DNA of 64,000 bases from Taxillus chinensis (Eukaryota > Streptophyta > Magnoliopsida > Santalales > Loranthaceae): the NCBI GenBank assembly GCA_023512835.1, contig CM042086.1, forward strand, positions 12,738,809 through 12,802,808, read 5' to 3'. Made by a program: the position numbers and the translations under genes. Below the pieces are notes generated by a model. That model was not told the origin of the DNA. It saw nothing but the letters and a program-made list of their open reading frames with translations, and made no database searches. Below, piece after piece: positions 40,582 through 53,883 of the stretch; position 1 is the stretch's first letter, and the number at the start of each line of letters is the position of its first letter.

Positions 40582-43336
40582 ATGAATGATGCTGAATTTT
40601 TTTGTGATAACATGGATGTAAGTGGACATTTAAGTTATCTGATTTCTTATGTGTTATATCATTTAAGTCCATTAAATGTTTTTCAAGATGTTATTTGAAC
40701 GATGAAGTGACATAATAATCACCATTGAATATAATACAATATTAAATGGCCTTACAAATCTAATGATGATTATCATGCTACCTCTTCATTAACCTAAATT
40801 GTCCTGAGCTTGTCTGGTTTTTTGGTATTCTTTTTTCTTCTTCTTCTTATCTCCTTATACCAGAATGAAGGGGGAGAGGAACAACTCAACCAGGCTAAGG
40901 AGACATTCTTGCACAAGGTATAATCAATGTACAATCAATTTCCAACTGCATCTTAAAAGATCAATGGGATACTTGCGAAAATCATACTTCTTGAGCCATG
41001 GATTGGATGAAAGCTTAAAAGTGACCAATACGAATGCATCTTTGAGAGGCTCTTCTAACTTCTATTAAAATCATGGGACAAGGGAAGTGCCTCCAAAATA
41101 TTACCACTCATAGTATACCAGTTGATGGCTTATATTTGAAAGACATGCTTCAAATTTGTTGATATGACAAATTAAAGTATAATTTCCAGATATAAGGTAT
41201 TGTAAACACTTTTTGCAGTTTTTCAGTTTCTCTGGTATTGATATCATGCATGGACGTGTAAGGCATGTATTTTAAGTTAATTGCATCTTCACGGAATATT
41301 CCCTTCCAAATTAAGAGATGTTTGGAGCTTTTGCCTTTGTTCAATCTAACATTGGCAAATAATAAGTTCTAATTAGTTTGAAATATAAGCTGGTGTTTGA
41401 TTTGGATCATTTAACTCGTTTGTTTATGAGTTGAACGTGGCTAATTGGGGGCTGAAAATTGCTGACCGAATCAGTAAAAAAATATTGTGGAATCACTTAG
41501 TCACTGAGAAAGACACCTCCTGCCCTCCACCTCCCTCCTCTTCCGTTGTCCCCTGCACAGATTGCACAACTGCCTCTCCACGCCCACCTCACTCACAGCA
41601 CACAAACCACAACCACCTCACCGGATGCACACACCCACAACCGCCTCTATGCCCATTGCACATCGACGCCTCCACGCCTGTCTCACGCTGCCACCTCCAT
41701 GCTTGCCACATGCAGTCGCCTCCACGATGTTGCACACTTCTGCCTTAGACCATTTTTCGCAGATACGGTTTTGCTATCCACCTTTGCGGTTTTTCAATCC
41801 ACGCTGCTAGCTACAAGCCTGCAATAGTCTATCGCATAGTGCAAACTGTCACTGGTACGATGTCCTCTCCTTGTCTTGTTACTTCTTCCACAAGACTCAT
41901 ATTGATTATTGATTGATTGATTTACTGGGTTTCCTTTTTTGCAACAAAACATGGGAATCCGTCATTTTTCTGGGTAACTTTGTTTCCTTTGTTTTTAGGA
42001 TCTTATATCATTGACGATGAACTTGCTCTTTTTGATAAGCTTTCTATCTAATAGTTGATTAGACATTACACTTTTTAAAAACATTTTAATCTTGTATATT
42101 GTTGGATATTTTACATGCTTTTATTATGTTTGTCAAGTTTTTGATATCTAGAACATGAATGTGGTATTATTGTTTAGGCATTTGACGGCAACTTCTATGA
42201 TGCAAAGACATAATATGAAAAATGTAAGTTTAATTTTTTATGTTTGAAATATAACGTTGATGTAACATTAATATACAATATTTGGCGCTATCAATATTCT
42301 CCAGTATGTTGTGCCCTTATAGGTTTCGGTCGCTTGTATTTGTTACTATGCAAAGTTGCTATCACCTTGTTTCATGGGAATGTTCTAATAAAATTTGTTT
42401 TTGAAATTTCTGTTTGGTTGGTTGAGACATGCCAATTATGCTTTCTGTTCTCAACTATTTTTGCTCCCATCAAATGCTTGTTCAATATGTCTCTAATCAA
42501 AATAATTCATGAGCACTGGGTTCTCTCGTTTGCTTGCTCATCCATGGTCATTGTGAAATTTGTTAAGCTCATGTATTGATTTTATTTCCAAATGCTTTCT
42601 TGGGGAATATGAAACTCGATATCAATTAATTGTGTTCCTTGCCTTTTAATGTGGCCCTTGGGGAAAAATAAACAAGGATGAATATGAACATGTTATTTGT
42701 CCAGCGCTGGTGCACCAACATATATCACTTGAATATTTTATTTTTTTCTGCATGTTATCTGTTTTCTTTTCATGGAATCTTAATGGCTGACGATAAATTT
42801 AGCTTGAAAAAGTCATGGACTTGTCGATTTTTTCCTTAAACAAGGTTTAGAAAGGAGCTACCTTGAAAACTGAATGCTAGGATAGACTTGCTACGGCATT
42901 GGAATCTAAGTTGGGTTGGTTGCCTACTAATAAACAAGTTAGGAATCAATTTAATTATTACAGAGGGCAGTACCAATATTGTGTTGGATTATAGGTTGGG
43001 AATTATTACAACCCTGAGACCAACACGCTCAACTTCTCAGCTTAATTCTGGAAAGCTAACCTAAAGGTAATTTATGATTATTAATTTGTCTTTGTTTAGA
43101 AAAAATTGTTACCTACCTTACATAAAATGACTTGACTAGTTTCCATGCATGCAAACGCATCCTAAGGCACATTCTTTGAAGACTTTTGGCCTGCGTTGAA
43201 TTATGTAGAGAATTATATGATAGTGAATTTGCTCCTTAAAGTTTAGAGCTTCCAACCTCTACAATGGATGAAAATCTTAACGTTGGGATTGAAGATGAAG
43301 CCCTTGATACTCCAAAACCAACTTGATACGGTTGAG

Positions 43337-43422
43337 GGTGTAGGCCTACACCAGGTCCCACCAACTGTTAGTATGAGGACTGACATGGGACAACCTAACA
43401 GTTGAGGGTGTAGGCCTACACC
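43337..43422. repeat. 16-bp perfect palindrome present twice
   Basis: GGTGTAGGCCTACACC, which equals its own reverse complement, occurs at 43337-43352 and 43407-43422. It sits inside a longer direct repeat 'gttgagggtgtaggcctaca' offset by 70 bases. It lies in the non-coding DNA upstream of the PIF/Harbinger relic. Confidence 0.9.
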
Positions 43423-44219
43423 AGGTTCACAAATGTCGAAAGTGATGACAATGATTAAAGAAAAACACTATCGATCTTTAATGAAGGAATGTGTTGACAA
43501 GTTGACAAACTTGAATGCGATTAGACAAGAAACATATATGTAATGGCCATGGGGATTTTTGCAGAAGGTCAAAATTATAGAGAAACTTGGATGAGTTTTA
43601 AAGATGGTGAAGGTGTTGCTATGGAATGGTTTGTTTCGATGGTTGGTCATAGGTTGGGACCTATTTGACCAATGTTGAATTTGAGTTTCAATTATTGGAT
43701 TTTGTGTTTTTGCAATTCATTATTATTTTTCATGTTGGATTTTTTTTGCTATAGTTTCTATTTTGGATGATTGGTTATTGTTGAAATTGGATGATTTTGG
43801 AATGTTGAAATTTTGGTGTTAGGTTGTTGAATTTGAATAATGAATTACATTATTGAATTTTATTTTATTTGTTGAAATGTGACAAGGTAAGGTTTCATAT
43901 GGATTTGGAAGCTACTATTATGTATCTTATGTTGTGGACTTAATTATAGACTTAATTATAGGAGGTTAGAGTTGATGAGAATTTTCAAAAAATCAGGATA
44001 TAAATTCGTTTGACTGAACGCCTTTTTAGGTTGGAGTTATTGCATGTCTTGACTGATTTAATAATTCAATACACAATGTATTGAATTAGTGCATGTCTTG
44101 TGAAACTTATTTTGAAATGATTCATTTTGTAGAGAGAAGGCGGCTTCAAGATAGCACACATATTTCAGTTGAAGAAAAAATGTCAATTTTATTATGTCAT
44201 AAGTCAAAATATTTAATAA

Positions 44220-44870
44220 TAAATTGGAGGACATGTTTACATTCATGAAGTATGAAGTACTAGATGTAATGATGTAGTTCGCACAAGAGATGATAATGCC
44301 AACATCAGCTTTTGTTAGGACAAATGTAAATGGCATCCTCATGAACTTCGTCAAATATTTAAGGTACTCCTGATTGTTTATATTTTTAAACATTTTATGA
44401 CCGTTATAATTTTTTTTTAAAGTCTAATGTTATTGTTTATGAGGAGCTATTGATCCATATCTGATGTTCCAGCATATTAGAGAAAAGGAAGAGGCAGATG
44501 CTACCAAAATGTCTTAGCTATTTGTGATGTTGACATGTTATTTTACATATGTCTGGGCCTATCGGAAGAGGTGACATATATTGCAAAGTACAAAATGAAG
44601 TCGTTTCTAAATAAGCATGTAACCTCCCAATTCCTCACTTTGAACTCTATTTAATAATTTATTTGATCTTTATCTAATTAACAAGCATTTTTTTAATTCC
44701 AAAATAAGAATTATGTTGTACCATTCAAAAACGCAAACCACTTGATTTTCATTGCAAAGAAAGAGGAAAATTTTAATCATGCTCAGGTTAGATAGAGGAA
44801 TGTCATTGAGCGTGTATATGGTTTGTTGAAAGTTCAATTTGCAATTATGAAATATGACTTCCTTTAATCT
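44220..44870 (+). mobile_element. Decayed PIF/Harbinger-type transposase
   Basis: Broken frames carry the layout of the DDE_4 transposases. QNVLAICDVDMLFYICLG near 44505 matches the segment after the first catalytic Asp. NYVVPFKNANHL is near 44710. RNVIERVYGLLKVQFAI near 44796 matches the helix that carries the catalytic Glu. Upstream, FAQEMIMPTSAF near 44278 resembles the region before the DDE domain. Stops and frameshifts separate these pieces, so it is a dead copy. Element ends were not identified. Confidence 0.6.
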
Positions 44871-46518
44871 AGATATGTAATGAGATATTGTTTTTTTTTT
44901 TTGTGCACAACTTCGTTAGAAAGGAAAAAAAATGAATGACGCCTTATTGGAGGAGAGGTCGATCTTGTTTTTCACAAGTACAAATACTAGTAATATGGGT
45001 TAAAGTGAAAGGGATAGTCTAGAGGTTGGTAAACCAATAATACATGGCCAAATTGTGTGATCAAATAAAAAAAATTGTTGTTTAAGTTAATATTTTAAAT
45101 AAAACTGGTCATTGTAACATTGTTTAATATGTTTCGTATGATATTTATCATTCAAACTTTCACTAAAATAACACAAACTAGAGTTAGTTGGGTGCTCTTT
45201 CTTTACAAGATTAACAAAAATTGATATATTTGTTTAGTATGAGCATTGAATTCATAACTATAAATTTTTGAAAAATTTTAAAAAAACTATAATTGTTCTG
45301 AGTGAGAATAATCAATATATTTATTTTGTAGAAGTCAAGTTTATTCTTAATCACCTATAAATTTATATTTTATATATTATAATTATCATTAATAATAAAA
45401 TAGTATACTTTTACTATTTAAGATTGTCTTCTAATCATATTACAACTATCAAATAGTAGCCATAATAGCTAAAGAAATTGTAAGTCTTATTCATCCCTAA
45501 CCTCTCTGGGACCCAACACCAACCCATTCCAACCATTCTAACACCAAAACCTCTTCTTTTAGGTACTATATCAATCAAATACATGATACAAATAACCAAA
45601 ACTATTAAGGTTTACAAAGGAAATCAATCCATGTTTAGTTTTCAGATCAAACACTAATTTCTTTAGGGTTTCACATCAATCAACCATTTTTATAATGGGC
45701 ATGATAGAGATGTAGAATACATGTAAAGGAGTATAAGTACCTACTTGAAATTCACTTCAAAGAGCCTCTTTCTCTCTTCTTTCTCTATTTCTAGGGTTTA
45801 GGCATACAAGTGCCATAAAAAATGTCCCCTCTAATTATCTTTGAGAGTTGCTTTGGGTTGTTAACAGTTACGACACCAATTAAGATATTTTCTTACAATA
45901 TGAAAAATACTAAACTATCCTCAACTTATATGTTCTATATATTTAAAATATGATTTTGGAATGTTTAAAATAATAAACATTATTTAAGTAATAATAAATA
46001 ATAATAATTAGATGTATTTATAAATCTAAATAATAAAATTTATTAATAAATAAATATTAGATTTAGTTTTCCCATCGGTCATTAATAAATATGATGCTAA
46101 TACTTATAAGTTATAACCAAATTTAAGAATTTGATTCCATTATTTAAGTTATATAAAAACTTAATATTAGTCCAAGATAAAGCAACTTATAAATTTTTAT
46201 TAATTTAAAAAGATATTTAAAATCGTAATATATTTTTTCCAATGATTCTGTCCGGTCCATGTAATTAAATTCGTGTTACCATTCATTTTTCAGAAAAGAC
46301 AGAGTCAAAGAAGTAGCATTTTTTTAGTTTTAAAATGGGAGTTTCATGGAAAAGAAAAAGCCGGTGACTTTTTCTTAGTCTTATTAATGTGTCCCCAGGC
46401 GGGGCTACGTTCATATTTCTTGACCCTTTTCAAAGCCTACTTACAGATGTGAACCCACTGAACGGACAGCCCACTACTTTTCTCAATCCCACATGGCTGG
46501 CTGTTCCTTCCCTCCTGG

Positions 46519-46520
<2 letters not shown>

Positions 46521-46570
<50 letters not shown>
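46521..46570. repeat. (CT)25 tract upstream of bHLH041
   Basis: A 50-base CT tract followed by (CA)n, about 370 bases before the start codon. Pyrimidine tracts of this kind are common in plant promoters and leaders. It also generates a spurious Leu-Ser repeat frame. Confidence 0.95.
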
Positions 46571-46578
<8 letters not shown>

Positions 46579-46938
46579 TCACTCTACTACTTTTCATCCT
46601 TGTGCCCTTTCTGGGTTACTCACTTCACTCCTGTTCATGGCTTCACACAGAGGGAGGAGGGGAGAGATTTGAAAACATCTATAGCTGCCATGATGTACGT
46701 GTTGCTGTTTCTTTTCATACCTCACCTTGTATATATATACTACTACCATCTCATGATCTATAAGAATTAAGAAGAAGAAATTTAAAACCTAGATCGCCAT
46801 TCAGACAGAGATCCGGTGTACACTGGTCAGCGTGTGAATATTTTATCTATATATATATATATATATAAAGAGGGAGGGAGGGAGAGAGCTAGAGAGAGAG
46901 AGAGCAATAGCTGGCGAGCGATCAACCGACTAGCTCCT

Positions 46939-47401
46939 ATGGACGCCATCTTCTCACTAGAAGAGGGAGCCCGTGCGAGCTTTCTGCAATACTTTGTGCA
47001 CACTCTCGGCTGCACCTACATTTGTCTCTGGTTCTACTTGCCCCACCCATCCAAGTACGTCCCATATACATACTCCTATTTGTTCTCCGGGTTCTTTGAA
47101 TATGCACATTTTGAGTCTATTTTTACTTCATCATGTGTGTGTGTGTGTGTGTGTGTGTATAACTTGACGATTTAATTGTGTTTCGACATTACATGAAATA
47201 GTTGCTTGACCTTATTGGATGGAATTTTCCGCGAAGAAGACAACAACCAACCCAGCTCTTCATCCGGGAGTCTGTCTAGGAGGCTTTTCGACCAATACTG
47301 CAAATCAATCTTCATTCTTGATAAAAATGAGTATGACCAACTGGTTCATCGTTCTTCAGTAAATTGTTTTTGTTTTAAAGAATAATAAAACGTCATTTAT
47401 A

Positions 47402-47446
<45 letters not shown>

Positions 47447-49698
47447 TTGTCTTGTGTGTTCATGTAAAAGCGCCTAATTAATATATGCGCTGCGCGCGTG
47501 TGTGACCTTTAGAGGCGTTCCAGGATTAGCATTCAAGAATAACAGTCCGTTTTTGGAAGTTAAGGAGATGGATCTTCAAAGGCTGGCATCCCTCCATATC
47601 CAGTCCCTATTTTATCAGGTATCCTTACTAATTTAAGCTTTACTTACGTAATTAATATATAAGAACCACATATATGTCCCACATATACATCCTACGAAAC
47701 AAATTAATAACTTGGTCGAATGCCTGCTGGGGTAAACCCCAATGCCTAACGGTGTTGGGGCTGATTGGTAATAATAATAATAATAATCTCATGAACAACT
47801 TTAATTTCCCAGCTATAAAATCGATGTGTGGTGATACAACTTTTATTTCTTGGTTGCAGGAAGCTAGGATTAAGGTTAGTTACAAAGCATCTTTATGCAT
47901 ATATTGGCTTTCTAGCTAATCTACACTTTTTTTATGAAGCATATATTAATCCTTAAATTAATTGCACATTACACAGACTGCAATATTCATGGGGTGCAAA
48001 AATGGAGAAATAGAGCTTGGCATGCCCAATCTGCCTCAAGTAATACACAAAATTATTAAGCTCCCATTTTCACATCAATCTCCACAGATCTAGTAATCCA
48101 TGCATGTCACACTACATAGCTAATATAAACAACCTTTAATTATATGTATAGATGGACATAGAAATGGAGATGAAGGCATGGTTTCCCCATGCCTTTTCTC
48201 AACCGCCGCCCCCGCCACGCCACGAGCAGGCACCACAGGCTCCTAACCCTAACTGGCCGTCCTCGTCTTCAACATCCTCACTGGGATCTTCCTCCATAGA
48301 CAGCACGGACCAGAGCTCCTCCTTCATTTTCAACCTTCCTATCAGCCCAGCTCATGCCGCCTCCTCGTCTCTCCGTGCGTCCCTGCCTCTTCCTTTCTAC
48401 TATGGAAGCTTTCCACGACAAGTGAGTGCTTTCAAGAAATACAATGAGCCAATCACAGCCGCGGCCTCATCCTCAGGATCGGCGCTCCGGCCTGGGAGGG
48501 AATCCGGAAGCCGTCGTGGCAGGCCAAGCATGATGAAGCGCGCCATTACCTTCTACAGAAACTTAGAGCTGTCACTGAGGGCTAGCCAGGCCCAAATGCA
48601 GCCGCAAGCTTCCAGACCCATCGGCACTCAGCTGCATCACATGATGTCCGAGCGCAAGCGACGTGAGAAGCTTAGCAAAAGCTTTCAGGCTTTGAAAATG
48701 CTTCTCCCACCTGGAACAAAGGTACGTAGCAGCTGCACTACAAAACGTTTTAAATATTATTATCTGCTGTTCATACGATCTCAGTCCAGCTAGCTAGCTA
48801 GTGTGTGTCTGTTCAATTACGTACAATTTGCTTCCGTAGGCTATGCTCCGTTTTGGAACCCAAGTAACATTGTTTTGTACAATTGTGAAAGTCACCGAGA
48901 GGTTCTGTGAAATATTGAAGCACATATATATACTTTACTTGATTAACGTGTGACAGGCAATGATGGCCACCCAAGTGCATGCCATGATCACATGTACGCA
49001 ATTAAGGTGTTATATTAAATCCAGCAACTAATTAAATAATTTAATTAAATATTAATCACAGAGAGACAAGGCTTCGGTGCTTGCTGGTACAATGGAACAC
49101 TTGTCGTCATTGAAGGCCCAGCTTCAGACGCTGACTCGAAAGAACCAGCAGTTGGAGGAGCAGGTTTTTCGCGGGAGAGAGGCCGCCCCCTCTGCCGCCG
49201 CTGGTGGTTTCAACGCCGGTAGCGGCGGCTTGTCAGAGGAGAGGTTAAACGTTCGAATTGAAAACATGGAATCGACACCGGAAGGGAGGAGGAGTTTCAG
49301 CCTGTGGGTGAGCGTTAGAGGGGAATGTTCTTTATTGGAGTTAACAACTCGGGTATTGGAATTCTTGAAACGAGTTGGGAACATGAGCATGGTGTCCGTT
49401 GAAGCCGAGTCGACTCGGATGGAAGAAACGGGTCTTCGCATCAGTAGGGTGATGTTGAGGTTGAAAGTCGAGGTAGGTAGCATTTTATAGACTCTGATGG
49501 TTATTATATATATAAACTCATAGATTTGATTGGTTGTCTATTATATTTTTGGAATATTTCAATGTTTTTCTTAAAAAATATATTCGAAGTGTTATGTTGA
49601 CTAGTCTTTGAACATGCCTGCAATTGCAGGGAGATGAATGGGACGAGTCTGCATTCAAGGAAGCCGTCAGGAGGGTAGTTGCTGATTTTGGACATTGA
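46939..49698 (+). CDS. bHLH041: bHLH transcription factor, bHLH041-like
   Basis: Eight exons: 46939-47054, 47202-47330, 47513-47618, 47860-47874, 47977-48039, 48152-48721, 49062-49472 and 49630-49698. All are GT-AG and in phase, giving 492 aa; Arabidopsis bHLH041 is of similar size. The N-terminus MDAIFSLEEGARASFLQYF ... GCTYICLW is the family signature. Exon 4 is a 15-nt microexon coding EARIK. Residues 160-260 are Pro/Ser-rich. The basic region HHMMSERKRREKL at about 305-317 keeps the His, Glu and Arg needed for E-box contact. The helix-loop-helix runs across the exon 6/7 junction (FQALKMLLPPGTK then RDKASVLAGTMEHLSSLKAQ), followed by a leucine-rich coil. The end forms an ACT-like domain (FSLWVSVRGECSLLELTTRV onwards). 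It acts in the nucleus as a dimeric DNA-binding regulator. (GT)n and (TA)n tracts lie in introns 1 and 2. Confidence 0.95.
47405..47444. repeat. (TA)20 tract in bHLH041 intron 2
   Basis: A perfect AT dinucleotide run of 40 bases within the second intron. A (GT)n run at about 47137-47159 lies in intron 1. Both are non-coding and likely variable in length. Confidence 0.95.
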
Positions 49699-52600
49699 TA
49701 TTAGTACATTCAAATGAGTTGTATTGTTATTTGAAAAGAACAAAAAAATTATTATGGAATCAAATGACTCATTCAAAAAAATAAACGTATTAATATATAT
49801 ATTGACCGACTCCATATTTTTTCTAACTAATATTTAATTAAAATTTTTATTTTTATAAATTATAACTAGTTATTTTTCATAACACTAAAATAATTAAATC
49901 TTTAAGAATTCGATTAAAATAATAATTTAATCATTTTTGTATATTTATCTTTCCTTTTTTCCCGACATGTGTCGATTAAGTTAGAAAAAATAATTATTTA
50001 ATATTAAAAAAAATTTTAATTAGTAAAGTTGACATAATAACGCAGGACTAGCATGGTGATAAATATACATATATACTGAGATTGTGAGTTTAAACCTTGC
50101 ATTCCTACCTCATATTTGTGAGATAAAAAGTTTTAGAGGTGAGAATGGTGGGAAGGATCTAGAAGGATTATTGGGGTCAAATTTTCTTTAACATTGTTGA
50201 CTCCATTATATGATTTTCTTTCTTCACATTTTATCTATTATTTAATTATATTTCAACGTTGTTGAACATTCTACTAGTGCTTTAAAGGCAATTTCTAATG
50301 CTACTTTTTATTTTTTTAATTATACTTTCTATTTTATTTAAATATATTTATTTTAAAATCAATATGCATCACTAATCTCTATTCTAATGTGTGGGCAAGA
50401 TATTTTTTTAATGGTCAACGAAAAGAAAAAGAAACGGACTAATGTGTAGGTAATGAAAAGTGAACAATAGTGTTCCCAAATAAAGAATTATTGTAATATT
50501 TTATTTTTTTAAATTTTTTAAGAAAAATTGAGTGGTGTTAGAAGATATATTTTCTATTTTGTGTAGAGAGAGAAAAAATAATGTTCGAGTTAATAAATTA
50601 ATCTGAAAATAAAAATAAAAATGTTTTGTTTAATAAGATGGCGATATCGCTGTATGTTTTTTTTCATCAAATATATAATATTAATTGTTATTACACAATT
50701 ATTCATCAAATATATAATATTAATTAAATAAAAATAAATAGAATAAATTATAATAAATAATATATATCTAGCACGGATGCTTTTTTGGACAAAATGTGAT
50801 AGCTAGAAACCGGATATAACTGCGAAGGTATCGTGGATATTTTTGCAAGTCTCACAAGTACTCCATTCACCAATCCAATGATCTAACCCCTTAAATTAAT
50901 GATGTCCCTAAGACTTTCTGACAACTGACTTTAACCTGTTGGAAGCAAGTTCCCATGATCCAATCATTGGAACTTACAAGGTTCATTGTTTGGCTGCCGC
51001 ACTTTTTCCTTTTTCTTTGTTTTTTTTCCCCCCTTTTATCAGTTTATGGGTGCGGCGGCTGTCCGGTGAAATGGACGACCATACATACAAAAGTGAGTAT
51101 GACGTGAGGCCTTGAGAATGATCGTAGCAAGTTTGGAAAGCCCTTCAAATTTTCAAGGAAAGACGATGAATGTAGGAACTAATTAAATGCGTTGGGTTAT
51201 AATACAGCCGCCGCGAGACGTGCAAGACTATTTTTGTTGAGCATCATCAGACCCGTGCAAATAGTGAAATGGGTGGCGGTGGTGTCGCCGGTGGCGTCAT
51301 CATATCACTGCCGCTGCCACCGTACAGGTAGCGGATCGTGAAATCTGTGGCAGTGGTGATGACAACTTGGCTCGTGGGTAAGCCTAGATGATGACAACTT
51401 GGCTCGCCGGTTGACGTCAGGGCAAGGTTACAATTTATGGATCAACTGACCCGACCCAGAGTCTAGACAAACAAGGGTGACACGCAAAAACAAAGATCCA
51501 CTTCAATTTGTTTGAAAGAAATTGCTTGGCGTTACTATTTGTTACTATTTGGTCGACCAGACGATGACACATGCCTACCTACTTATTTAAGCGAGCACGT
51601 GCATCTCACATGACTGGACATGTAGTGCCTTGGTGGATTTTTTTTTTTTTAACTTAACGCCAACTTGTGAATTGTTTTTTTTTAAATATTTTTAATTAAA
51701 TTATTTGTTTTATAATATAATATTGTATTTTAAAATTTTGTAAATTAATATTTATTTATTATGTATATGGGTGATTTTATTTGTAACATTTTTTTAAAAA
51801 ATGGATGACTGGTTTTCTATTTTTAAAATAAGTTTTATTTTATAATTATAAAATATTCTGTGGGTGCAAGTACAGGTCAATAATATCTGCGCCATCGTCG
51901 TTTTGGCCCATGGGCCTACATGGTCCAGTGTTTGTTTCGCTAACTAAAATATTGGTGGGCCAGGCTTAAGGCGACGAGAGGGGAACTTGGTCTTGGCCTT
52001 GGATAGCGGAGGGTCTGGCGGTTTGAACCAAACAAATCAATAAAATTAAGAATAGTAATTCTTGCTTAATTTAATTACTTAAACCAAATAAAAAGTTTTA
52101 CTATTTATTCTCCATTTAATTCTAATAAAATATAAATTATATTTCTGATTTATTCTGTTCCATAAACTAAACATCACAGAGATGAATTAGCCTTAGGCTC
52201 CCTAATCTCTTAAATTACATCTATAAAAAATAGTTTCAAATTGTTCTTGCACAGCAACTTCTTACCTTACAAATAATAATAATAATAATAATAATAATAA
52301 GTGACGTGGGGTGTGTTGGCTTACTGGTCTGAAGCTCTGGGAGTGGTTCACTTTTAATTTCACACCCAAGAGACAATTTTTTTAAAAAAAATATTGAGAC
52401 TAAATTAAAAACAGACTATTATCTCATTCCTGCTATGTACAGATTATTCTGTACGGATTAAAATGAGGTGTAATTTTAAAACTTAAATTTCCTTTTAAAT
52501 GAATAGCGAAATATCTCATGTCACCTCTAATTCATTTGTTTAATAGTTCATTTTTTAATATTTTTAAATAAATTATAATTCGCATTTATAATTTAGTAAA

Positions 52601-53883
52601 ACTAATAATCTCATCAATAATAAAACAAGTGAATTCTTATTTGTCAGGATATTTCACTCCACCTATACAAAGGGACGAAATTTTAAAATTTGACTACATA
52701 ATTAACAATCTAAGCGAAAAATGATAATAAATTGATTCCAATAATACGGGAAATCACCCCATCTATCTTAATTCTTAATCATGCGTTTACCGATCCATCC
52801 CCACCGTCCCACTCCCAGCCTCTAACAAGAGCCGACCCTGAGGACTATTTAGTCTGTGACAAACTGAAGCGAAAGAGACCAGCCATGGCTTGGGCATATT
52901 ACCTGACCCTCACAGGACGAAAAGCACTTCTGGGGCGGCTGTTTTTAGTTGAGAAATTTATTATCACCACGCGAGTTTGTCACGACTACACAGGCAATGC
53001 CTAACGTTGCCTCACAAAATGCTTGCATAAATGAACCCAAATCGAAGTCCAATCTAAGGCCACCAAGTGCCTATACCATTCTATTCTTCAAGTCCCATTA
53101 ACACCGCGGCTTCCTGACCGTGCCAGTTCTAGAAACCAAAGCTGGCTTGGCCACCTTTATATATATATATATATAATAAATATAATCCTTCCTACTTTAT
53201 ATTTTTATAAAGAGCCCAACAATGCAGACGCCGAAGATCAGGGACGGACCAAAAAGCTTCTCACGAGGGCAGGGGGGGGGAAAAAAAAGAAAAAAGGGGA
53301 AAAAGCTTCTCACGATGATATGATAATAAATTAAATCAAAACATAAAAACCATAAAAGACAAATTTTGCTAGTCATAAACAAAGATAAAGCACGTAGTTC
53401 TGGCATGTTACGCAAGTGTAGCCACCATCAGCGTCAGCATTTGTTTTATTTGCTAAAGAGGTAGGAAGTAGGATTAAATTGATTTAATTATTCACTTTGA
53501 ATTTAAAGCTCCTCTTTTCAAAAGACTTGTTTTATTTCGTCCTATAACAAAAGCTAGACATTATGGAGACCAACGGAATAAATATACCCATCCCCATTTA
53601 CTTACCTCACACCACGTTAATGGACTAAAGCAGGGGCAAATTGGATCTGGAGGAGAGAGAACATCAAACAGTTTTAGATAGAAATTGCCAAAAAAAAAAA
53701 AAAACGAATGAAAACAATACAAATGTGGACTTACATGAAGAATATCTATCAGTTACACAGCGTAAATGAAACTTAAAGATACATAAATAAATAAAAGGTG
53801 GGGGTAACGCAACCACGTCCCGCATAGCCTCACGTCACGTCACGATGAGTAAACCTTGTCAACAAAATAAGTGAAACTACCAG
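49699..53883. other. Intergenic region between convergent bHLH041 and RecA
   Basis: No gene is supported in these 4.2 kb. It is AT-rich except for a GC-rich island near 51030-51430 that has GGTGGCGGTGG-type low complexity and a repeated 'gatgacaacttggctcg' (about 51357 and 51392). An (AAT)n tract lies near 52276-52302. A 90-codon open frame at 52732-53004 has no recognisable domain. The 3' UTRs of both flanking genes lie at the ends. Confidence 0.6.

Larger units (their letters stand above)
40582..46938. other. Intergenic region between CFM3 and bHLH041
   Basis: This stretch includes the CFM3 3' UTR, where a putative 3' UTR intron lies at 40618-40863. A His/Pro/Cys-codon-rich GC patch near 41510-41760 looks repeat-derived. 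A relic of a PIF/Harbinger transposase lies near 44.2-44.9 kb, with a paired palindrome at 43337-43422. The rest is AT-rich. A (CT)25 tract at 46521-46570 and a TATA-like 'gtatatatatac' at 46729-46740 precede the bHLH start and probably mark its promoter and leader. Confidence 0.55.

Noticed and set aside
41431..41827. Overlapping His/Pro/Cys-rich frames resembling a proline-rich protein
   Set aside because: Three frames are open at once because of composition; there is no conserved motif or promoter. Probably repeat-derived.
46389..46763. 124-codon frame upstream of bHLH041
   Set aside because: Its middle is the (CT)n tract and it lies in the promoter/leader; no homology is seen.
48152..48163. 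Using the ATG at 48152 as the bHLH start
   Set aside because: It is the first codon of exon 6; five upstream exons join in phase and carry the family N-terminus.
52732..53004. 90-codon frame in the bHLH041-RecA gap
   Set aside because: No recognisable domain or splice context; kept only as a note in the intergenic entry.
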